This document shows positions 56,701 to 64,000 of a stretch of 64,000 nucleotides of DNA, one piece after another. This DNA is from Branchiostoma floridae (Eukaryota > Chordata > Leptocardii > Amphioxiformes > Branchiostomatidae): positions 13,084,261-13,148,260 of the forward strand of contig NC_049997.1 in assembly GCF_000003815.2 (NCBI RefSeq), written 5' to 3'. The notes beneath the pieces are model-generated. The model saw only the letters and a program-made list of their open reading frames with translations. It had not been told where the DNA came from and ran no database searches. Position 1 is the stretch's first letter. Every line of letters begins with the position of its first letter. The translations under genes and the position numbers were made by a program.

Positions 56701-57048
56701 AATATCGCTTGACTGTAGTGATACTGGCTCTGGGTCTTTATAGAAATATGATACCATGGGGTAAGAGTCGCCCGGACTGGCCATAGTTTCTACTGCATCT
56801 ATAGATGACTGACAAATGGCAATATTGTTTGACACTACTGGCTCTGGGTCTTTGAAGGTACTTGATAGCATTGAGTTGTCTGGACTGACGATAGTTTCTA
56901 CTGAAACCATCTGACTAGCGGTGACGTTACTAGGCTGCATGACTACTAGAGCCGTTTCTTCATTAATACGCGATATCCTTGAGTAGTCTGATTTGGATGC
57001 GGTTTCGTCTTTTACCTCCTGACTAAGGTGGGTGTCCTCTGCCTCCAT
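52736..57048 (-). CDS. locus B: paralogous type II membrane protein with tyrosine repeats and NHL propeller (whole gene)
   Basis: Join of 57048-55809, 55298-55114, 54586-54451 and 53730-52736, phases 1, 0, 1; 851 residues. Exons 2, 3 and 4 have exactly the lengths of locus A (185, 136, 995). The repeat region is shorter, about 10 units against 13. Domain order is the same: tyrosine-repeat region (1-414), span (about 435-458), Ser/Thr-rich stalk with an NTS sequon, NHL-like propeller (522-851). It converges with locus A. Because exon 1 differs in copy number and in many Tyr positions while the propeller is highly alike, the two proteins may share ligand type but differ in signalling output (inference). 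Confidence 0.75.
54451..54586 (-). CDS. locus B exon 3: stalk
   Basis: Acceptor TTTTTATTCAAG, donor TATC|GTAAAT. It encodes PTASTPLTTVSTGLGENTTS, then KALTVKPTGTTASIQEV and LSNTSITY. The last exon base is C where locus A has G, weakening the donor and changing the split codon from Glu to Gln. It has an extra NTT sequon relative to A. Confidence 0.7.
55114..55298 (-). CDS. locus B exon 2: membrane span
   Basis: Acceptor TTCGTTCCAACAG, donor ATGGAG|GTAAAT. It encodes DGVDNARVRRDPVPHGLSW, SKLAGAVM, a hydrophobic core with VAFIVTGLIYGIM, then ENHQSGGLYPEMPGNME. Basic residues again lie only on the N-terminal side of the span. Confidence 0.8.
55809..57048 (-). CDS. locus B exon 1: tyrosine-repeat cytoplasmic region
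   Basis: Starts at ATGGAGGCAG and ends at donor TCAG|GTAAGA in phase 1; 413 residues. Units include FKDPEPV, FYKDPEPV, IYEDPEAV, IYQDPEPV, TYKDPEPV and IYKDPEVV (YxxP types), then two IYKDAQPVK units and the terminal SGVYEEAETV unit shared with locus A. Fewer DAQPV units than in A, showing that the copy number of the C-proximal subtype changed after duplication. Confidence 0.85.
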
Positions 57049-57179
57049 TTGATACTACTCTCTATTTCATAAGAGTCCTGGTGGCGCAAGTTTCAGGTAC
57101 AGAACTGCACTTAACAATAGCAAATACGGAAAAGCTAGGCACTGGGGACCTAGCTCTCACAATCCTTATCATTGAAAGG

Positions 57180-58370
57180 GTGGAACTGTCTTCACCTCTG
57201 ACTCTGCTGTCTAGTCACTATCAGAGATAGTCAGCTCTAACTCAGCTGTTTAGCCACAGTCTACTTCCACAGATACTCAGCTCTAAATCGGCTTTCTAGT
57301 CACTGTCCACGTTCACAGATTCTCAACTTGAACTCAGCTGTCTAGTCACTATCCACGTTCACAAGATACTCAGCTCTAACTCAGCTGTCTAGTCACTAGT
57401 CCACAGATACTCAACTCTAACTCAGCTGTCTAGTCACTATCCACGTTCACAAGATACTCAGCTCTAACTCAGCTGTCTAGTCACTATCCACGTTCACAAG
57501 ATACTCAACTCTAACTCAGCTGTCTAGTCACTATCCACGTTCACAAGATACTCAGCTCTAACTCAGCTGTCTAGTCACTATCCACGTTCACAAGATACTC
57601 AGCTCTAACTCAGCTGTCTAGTCACTATCCACGTTCACAGATACTCAGCTCTAACTCAGCTGTATAGTCACTATCCACGTTCACAAGATACTCAGCTCTA
57701 ACTCAGCTGTCTAGTCACTATCCACGTTCACAGATACTCAGCTCTAACTCAGCTGTATAGTCACTATCCACGTTCACAAGATACTCAGCTCTAACTCAGC
57801 TGTCTAGTCACTATCCACGTCCACAGATACTCAGCTCTAACTCAGCTGTCTAGTCACTATCCACGTTCACAAGATACTCAGCTCTAACTCAGCTGTCTAG
57901 TCACTCTCTACGTTCATAAATACTAAGCTCTAACTCAGCTGTCTAGTCACTCTCTACGTTCACAGATACTAAGCTCTAACTCAGCTGTATAGTCACTCTC
58001 TACGTTCACAGATACTCAGCTCTAACTCAGCTGTCTAGTCACTATCCACGTTCACAGATACTCAGCTCTAACTCAGCTGTCTAGTCACTCTCTACGTTCA
58101 CAGATACTAAGCTCTAACTCAGCTGTATAGTCACTCTCTACGTTCACAAATACTAAGCTCTAACTCAGCTGTCTAGTCACTATCCACGTTCACAGATACT
58201 AAGCTCTAACTCAGCTGTATAGTCACTCTCTACGTTCACAGATACTAAGCTCTAACTCAGCTGTATAGTCACTCTCTACGTTCACAGATACTAAGCTCTA
58301 ACTCAGCTGTCTAGTCACTATCCACGTTTACAGATACTTAGCTTGAACTCAGCTGTCTAGTCACTGTCCA
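57180..58370 (-). repeat. 46-bp minisatellite, about 25 units, upstream of locus B
   Basis: Reverse complement of the array at 44672: CTCAGCTCTAACTCAGCTGT then CTAGTCACTATCCACGTTCA units, with CTCTACGTTCACAGATACTA variants in the distal half. It begins about 130 bp upstream of the locus B start codon. Confidence 0.9.
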
Positions 58371-58672
58371 CTTCTTGAGCTGCCAATGTGTGATCGAGAT
58401 GTTGTTCACTGGCCAACGAAAACAATCCAAGTGGAAGAGAAATGTGTGGATTTTTGATCAGCGACTTTTTACTTAGAACTTTGTTTCCCGACAGCACCTG
58501 CGAAAATGGATTGTCTACGAATACTAAAGAGGTCAGCTTTTGACAGATTGTCTACAAAGATTTTAGATTTAATGAAAATATCTGATTAATTGGTACTTCA
58601 ATCTCAAACAAGTCTGGATCTATCGATATCAATAACACGTGGATTTCGCATGCATTGTTTCTGCTGATGGTA

Positions 58673-59374
58673 TTGTAACATTAATTACTCAACAGGGTCG
58701 TTCTGTGAATTGGTCTGAAACGAGATTGATATGATTGATATAACCTAATTGGAAAATAATCCTGGACAGATTGGTCCACAATAATCAAACGTATAGCTTG
58801 AAAAGATCTGAATGTTTTGTACACGATCATTTTGCTGTTGTTTCTATAGGGAAGGAATGCTAGTGAAATGATAAAGGTTCGGTACACAGAAGATTTGGGA
58901 ACAGGCGGACCTCGGAGGAGTAGCACAACTGGAACAAACCATGTAACATTCAAGGGGTGATAGCTCGGACTAAGAACAGCGAAGGAAAACCAGACTGAGT
59001 TTAGTTTGACAATGTCTGATTGGATCACGTCACAACCAATGGCTGTTGAGCAACGGCGATACGTTGATGAATGAAAAAAATGTAATTGATGTTTTTTTAC
59101 CCATTCTGTCATCATCAACATGCACATCTAAAACTTAAAGAAACTGTTTTTGTTTTCACGTGTCTAAGATGTTATCCAAATATGATGACCTGTTAAGATC
59201 AAACAGAAACTTTTTGCTTTGATACTATTAGTACAATTACATGTGATATGTATCATGTACCAAGACTTGTATAGTTCAATATTGGCAGGGTATGGTGATA
59301 TTGCTGATATTGTAAGTCGAGGTCCCTATTTTTCTATAAAGTCATTCCTTCAACAGTGATTGTATCAAATCTTA
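58673..59374. other. gene-free stretch
   Basis: A 148-codon minus-strand frame (59127-58681) is open but shows no splice borders, domain or composition support. Nothing else seen. Confidence 0.4.
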
Positions 59375-59440
59375 AAGAGCCAATCAGAAATGTCCCATGC
59401 CTGATCAAGTCACATGATATTTAAATTTCCCGCCACGATT
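59375..59440 (+). promoter_or_regulatory. candidate promoter
   Basis: A CCAAT box (59380-59384, in AGAGCCAATCAG), a TCACATGA E-box/M-box (59410-59417), an AT-rich ATTTAAATTT and an E2F-like TTTCCCGCC (59426-59434) lie within 60 bases. The arrangement resembles an animal housekeeping or cell-cycle promoter; the direction is inferred from the exon candidate downstream. Confidence 0.4.
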
Positions 59441-59682
59441 ACATCTGGTAACTCTACATCAGTTTCACCAGGTGCTGCATTTTTCTTGTAGGGTGCTCGG
59501 GTGTACGCCTCGTGAAGGACGTGTCCAAAAGTTCCAAACTCTGACGCAGACAAACTGCAGGTTTCTCACATCTTCGTGGAAATGTTTACTCAAAAAAAAC
59601 TGGCGAAGGGCTTCTGGAATACCATAGGCAAAAATGGCGGGACAAAGTTTAGTATGCAGCTCAGAACATTAACCTCGGTCGG

Positions 59683-59715
59683 ATGGCCGGCTTTGGATTC
59701 AAAACTGTGACGAAG
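59683..59715 (+). CDS. candidate short first coding exon
   Basis: GTCGGATGGCC gives a good start context. The frame reads MAGFGFKTVTK and stops exactly at a strong donor, ACGAAG|GTAAGC, in phase 0. Earlier ATGs (59582 and 59633) open short frames that terminate, so they would be upstream ORFs. I found no convincing downstream exon before the window ends, so the gene cannot be identified. A minus-strand 66-codon frame overlaps it. Confidence 0.35.
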
Positions 59716-60639
59716 GTAAGCCTGAAAATTGTGTTTATTTTTAGGAAGAGCGAAGTATTGAATTTCATGCTTTCTTTCTAGTGTAGCCATGCAACAAACT
59801 GTGTTTTCATCAAATTGTGTGGCTGATATATTTCCCTTATCATTGAAAATTGAAATAAGTTATTGCCTTGAAGCTGTGCGAGAGTGAAATATGGCATTTC
59901 TAAAATTGGTAAGAAGTAGGACAGAAAAAAAAGTTAATGACGGATTTACCGAAGAAACGTCATCTTTCATGTTGAGGCGCTGCTCTAAATTGTCAACAAG
60001 TGCATTATATGAAACGCTTCATATAACTTTTTCGCCACATAACCGCATTGTTTTATTTATTATTCAAACGCGCACAGAAATATTTACATGCAAGAAATCT
60101 TGAGCTTGAGATTCAACGTTGCGCACCTTGTCTTTCGTCATGTCATTTGCTTGATTTTTTACATTTTTTACATTACAATTCAATTACATACTTCAACCAA
60201 TGGGAGAATGGCAATTGGGGGCTTGACCAATGACAGAGCGGCTGTGTGTCCGTCAAATATTTGCATATTTGTCCTTGTTTACCATTTCTATGTTTTAGCG
60301 GAAGTGAGTGTGGCTTAATCTTTGTGTATACAAGTACTGTTTATCATATCATAAACCATACACCTACACTTTAAGGAAGGTCAGTGATTTAAAGGTTGTG
60401 CGTACGGAAAAATGTGACGTTTAATGATTGATGTCATTGGTTTGTAAAACTGACAAGCGTTTCTTTTTGTTCATGTGGCCAGAGAGACTAGCCATGACAT
60501 TGGAAAGACAATGAATGCAGTGCCCTCAGCACCGCACAATGGTTGATGTTAGCTGACATTGGTACAAAGACTCCAAGCTTCCAGCTTCCGTTAAGGATCC
60601 AGCTAAGTCTTTGTTTACACCTGTTTTGCAACATTCAGT
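59716..60639. other. gene-free stretch
   Basis: Short frames only. It would be first-intron sequence if the exon at 59683 is real. Confidence 0.4.
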
Positions 60640-62165
60640 ACACTGCCTTTGGAGTACAAAAGAACTTTGAAATTCGAAATGGTAAAACTGGAAAAAACTT
60701 TCGTGTTACTTTGGTTTTCCTTCAATTTAGCACATACAGATCCTTCGCCCTCCATGGAATTGTTTAGGTACCTGTTTTGATTATGGTTATAAAAGAAGTA
60801 AAATGCATTACAAGGTGGCAGATTAGCACAGAATGCAAAATGCCTACTTTATGATTGATAGTTTTTCACAAACATGCCAGTCAATGTGCTGAAGAGTTAA
60901 ATTGTACAGTGGAAGAAAACATTAAAAGTTAGGAAAGTAAACAGTACAGGGGATACAACCTTCTGAGTTACAGCACTGGGATGGAACTAGACTACAAACG
61001 TTGTCTCAACAAATAAAAGGACAATCAAGGGTGGGAGATGGTGTTGTCCTTTAAGATATCAACCTTTGTTGAGGAGAGTTCTGAAGAGTTAGGTCTCGAT
61101 CGTATACCGTTTTCTACTCCGTATGATGTGTTTGGGGATAAGATCATAGAGAGTGGGGTGATCATATCTAGTACTGTACATTAACACCAACGTTCAGTTT
61201 GGCAACGTGTGTGCAAACACTGGCTACTGTACACCACCCGTGTGTGCAAATACTGGCTACTGCACACCACCGAGTGAGTCCGGGTATGGACACCTAAATT
61301 ATATGCCTTGTTTATAGGACTATGGAGGCTGGTGCGGGCTACTTGCCCGGAATTGAAAATGCTTGAGACTCAATGACCTATGTTTGGCTTGAAACACCAG
61401 GGCCCCTGTTCCCCATGGGGGCTTAAATACATAGTGCCGGCGGGGGGAACGCCAGAGCAAAGCTCCGAGGCATGGTGGTTACTTTGCACACAATACGATC
61501 TCCAAATTAGAACTGCGAAATACAGGTTTGATCAGAGCCGGTGGAGTTGGAGTTCTGCTATCTCCTTCCCTCTGTTCTCTGTTTGATCTTTCGCATGAGT
61601 AAAAGAGCCCAACTTTGAAGGGTTCCATGTTGATGTACATTCATAGATATGATCACCCCCTCTATATGGTTTTAGCTTTGAGCACCTTGTACGGATACGA
61701 ATACTGCATACGATTTGGACTTGGCTATTTAGAGCCCCCTCCACGGAGGTAGGTATCTTTTTGGACGGCACTATCTTTCACCCATGATTGTCCTTTCATT
61801 TGTTGAGACAAGGTTTGTAGTTCAGTTCCATCCCGGTGCTGTAACCTAGAAGGTTGGATCCTCTGTACTGATTACTTGCCTAACCTTTTCTGTTTTCTTC
61901 CACAGTACGATTCAACTATTCAGCACATTGACTGGAATGTTTGTGAAAAGAACTGTGAATTACAAAGTAGGCGTTTTGTATTCTGTGCTTATCTTCTACA
62001 TTGAAATACATTTTATTTGTTTTATGACTAACGTTATCATCAAACCTGGTACCTTAACAATTTCCATGGAGGGCAAAATATCTGTACGTGCTAAATTGAA
62101 AGGAAACCAAAGTGACACGAACGTTGTTTTTTTCAGTTTCACCATTTTGAATTCCACTTCATAAA
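60640..62165. repeat. imperfect palindrome, about 540-bp arms
   Basis: The left arm (about 60640-61190) and right arm (about 61630-62165) are reverse complements. Paired blocks include CACATACAGATCCTTCGCCC / GGGCAAAATATCTGTACGTG, CCAGTCAATGTGCTG / CAGCACATTGACTGG, AGTTACAGCACTGGGATGGA / TCCATCCCGGTGCTGTAAC and GGGGTGATCATATCTA / TAGATATGATCACCCC. The loop of about 440 bp contains a short direct repeat (CAAACACTGGCTACTGTACA, 61212 and 61245). Either a foldback element or a local inverted duplication. Confidence 0.8.
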
Positions 62166-62529
62166 TTTACTTCAAGAAGAAAGTAATTCCAAAGTGTGAT
62201 GGTGATTATCTTTAATTTTCATACACATACATCATTTTTCCTTAACTTTTATGTAAACAAATGTTGAGGGAGGTAGTAAAGTTTGTTAAGGAAAACAAAG
62301 GCTAGTTGTACCTATTAAATTTACAGAACATAATATTAGAGTGATATGACAATGGTTCTCCTTTATGTGTTTCAACCCAGTTGCAATCTCGTACACAGCA
62401 TATTTTTCTCAACCCTGCCTTGTGTGGAGGTCAACCAATACGTCAACACTTCACTCACACTCTCCCATTGATTTCATGCAAGTTTGTGTGAAGTCACCTT
62501 TTTCTCAACATGTCAATGTGTCTGCCTGT
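62166..62529. other. gene-free stretch
   Basis: Nothing recognised. Confidence 0.4.
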
Positions 62530-62790
62530 CTGTTGCTTTTCTTCGAAGATGGAGATAATAGATTTTTTTCTATTGCTTTTCTTTCAGAATTAAGATATCT
62601 GTACTTGTGTCTTTTTCTCCACAGTGTTTGTCTCTTATCTTCCAGGGTGGAGATATATTCTTATTTGTCTGTGTTTTTTGTCTTTCTTACAAGGTGGAGA
62701 CATGTCATCTTTTTTGACAGGTCAATCTGCGTGTTCTGTTTGTTTTCTTCCAGAGTGGGTGACATCTATGCTTTTGTCTTTTTTCTGGTC
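62530..62790 (+). repeat. degenerate pyrimidine-rich tandem repeat, period about 50 bp
   Basis: Units share TTTTGTCTTTCTTCCAG-like pyrimidine tracts followed by GGTGGAGATAT or variants. They recur near 62545, 62590, 62640, 62690 and 62745. The repeat keeps one plus-strand frame open for 147 codons, which explains that ORF. Confidence 0.55.
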
Positions 62791-63034
62791 AGAAGAGATG
62801 AATTTTGAACGTGTAATAGTCTAGATGTATGCCTCTTTGTTCCTTTTGTTTGAATGTATATATCTTGACACTACATTTTCCATGTATGCCTTTTGCACCA
62901 TAATGATCCTTAACAAGAGACATGCAGACTTTGGCTTCAGCCTGCAAGGCAGAAGACAATTTCTGGACGATGGAGTTCATGTTGGCTGTGAGGCAGATCA
63001 ATGGAGAACTGAAGAACTCCTGACAGTTTACTTG

Positions 63035-63325
63035 GACTGATGTAGCCTAGACTGATGCAGCCTAGACTGATGTAGCTTGGACTGATGTGGCTTAGACTGA
63101 TGTAGCCTCGACTGTTGTAGCTTAGACTGTAGCTTAGGCTGATGTAGCTTAGTCTGCTGTTATATAGTAGCTTACTAATAGTCTGTTGTAGCTTGGATTG
63201 TTGTAGCTTAGACCAATGTAGCTTAGACTGATTACTAGCTTAGACTGTTGTAGCTTAGTCTACTGTTATACAGTAGCTTAGTCTGTTGTAGCATAGACTG
63301 ATGTTATACACTATCTTAGACTGTT
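63035..63325 (+). repeat. minisatellite, period about 15 bp
   Basis: About twenty variants of GACTGATGTAGCTTA, with occasional CTGTTATACAGTAGCTTA higher-order units. Confidence 0.85.
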
Positions 63326-63879
63326 GTAGTCCTCTGCACGGAAGTCCCATGGAAAATTGTTTTGCTGTTTAAAAAGCTTAGGCAAAGGTTGATGCAGACA
63401 CTAACACTGGTATTAAAATTTCCTAACACTAAAACGAATCCTCAGCACTTACACCTAAGCCTAAGTCTTTGGAGCTAACCCCAAAATATTTTTCTTTCTT
63501 TACAAACCTTTGTGATTTATGTAGCTAAGTAACACATTGTTAGCTTTGGAGTAATATTACATTGTTAGCTTTGGAGTAATATTGTTCATTATCATATTGT
63601 ATTTGATACATTGTGAATTTTGAGACTTAATATGGTTCAAAATGTCAGCAACATTGCTGCAATAATTGCTTTGCAGTCTTGTATTTTCAAATGCAATTGA
63701 ACCCCGACTCATTGCACTCATTATTCATATGCATGAATGTATATAAGAATGAGTGTATGTAACTTTGTATGACTGTCTTCATGGTCAAGAACCCTCTCAT
63801 GGGATGCCAGTTTGGGAAGCTTAGATCATCTTACACCACTCGTTCCTGGCCTCCAACATTTCAGCAACTGGCTGTAAGT
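63326..63879. other. gene-free stretch
   Basis: A TTGTTAGCTTTGGAGTAATA block is duplicated in tandem at about 63538 and 63562. No gene. Confidence 0.4.
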
Positions 63880-64000
63880 ATGTATACATGGATGCTTGCG
63901 TGCATGCTTGTATGTATCCATACTTGTGTGTATGTATGTAATGCAGTGTTGTATGCATGTGTATTGTATGCATATACATGTACACAATGCATATGCATGC
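63880..64000 (+). repeat. TGTATGCA-rich simple sequence at the window edge
   Basis: Purine/pyrimidine-alternating sequence of TGTATG, CATGCA and TACATGTA words, continuing to the end of the window. Confidence 0.7.

Larger units (their letters stand above)
52695..58672 (-). repeat. right arm of a large inverted duplication
   Basis: Reverse-complement counterpart of 44335-50870. Intron 3 is strikingly similar to that of the other arm (for example CCATTGGCTTTTTTGGCTAG and the TATCTCCCCTGGA block), not only the exons. This indicates a young duplication or ongoing gene conversion. The arms are about 6.5 and 6.0 kb with a spacer of about 1.8 kb. Confidence 0.85.

Noticed and set aside
58681-59127. 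148-codon minus-strand ORF upstream of locus B
   Set aside because: No counterpart upstream of locus A, no splice sites, no recognisable motif.
61928-62164. 78-codon plus-strand ORF ending FTILNSTS
   Set aside because: Lies in the right arm of the 60.6-62.2 kb palindrome; the same frame is interrupted in the left arm.
62365-62808. 147-codon plus-strand ORF rich in Phe/Ser/Leu
   Set aside because: Produced by a pyrimidine-rich tandem repeat without stop codons; no start or splice context.

Overview
The window looks like a piece of a cephalochordate (amphioxus, Branchiostoma-type) nuclear genome. This rests on AT-rich, intron-rich sequence, small exons with GT-AG borders, dense short palindromic elements (notably a family ending in TACTGTAAATGC with TTCGCGGTGG-type cores), tRNA-derived SINEs and abundant minisatellites. 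The species call is an inference from the repeat style; nothing here is bacterial or viral in layout. There is one 100-base assembly gap (30474-30573).

Left part (1-41 kb, minus-strand gene plus repeats). Most of this is intron or intergenic DNA filled with non-autonomous elements: six copies of a GGTAACCTATATCCGTTG family, six of the TACTGTAAATGC family, three copies of a roughly 450-bp element with AGGGGTGGGT ends, four hAT-like elements, two pogo-like elements and three SINEs. Through this runs a small split gene on the minus strand that I assembled from four exons (34577-34502, 22362-22271, 15429-15333, 11956-11817). All intron phases agree, the donors are good, and a polyadenylation signal lies 64 bases after the stop. 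It encodes an unrecognised basic/coiled protein of about 134 residues (124 with an alternative donor). A 54-residue ORF at 28279-28115 sits next to a tandemly duplicated, CCAAT-rich promoter-like module. Two further exon candidates lie at 36.4 and 40.7 kb.

Middle (42-43.6 kb): an eight-unit tandem array, period about 205 bp.

Right centre (44.3-58.7 kb): the most notable object, a large inverted duplication. Two paralogous four-exon genes converge tail to tail (45801-50826 plus; 57048-52736 minus). Each is preceded by a 46-bp minisatellite array that starts about 100-130 bp upstream of its start codon. Each predicted protein (977 and 851 residues) has a long N-terminal region of 38-residue tandem repeats carrying paired tyrosines and YxxP-type motifs, one membrane span with basic residues on its N-terminal side, a Ser/Thr-rich stalk, and a C-terminal six-bladed NHL-like propeller rich in N-glycosylation sequons. 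The layout predicts a type II membrane protein with an extracellular propeller and a multi-tyrosine cytoplasmic tail. I do not recognise this architecture as a described family; it is my candidate for the undescribed system.

Right end (58.7-64 kb): a promoter-like segment with a short possible first exon (59683-59715), a second imperfect palindrome with roughly 540-bp arms (60640-62165), and minisatellites. No complete gene is evident there.
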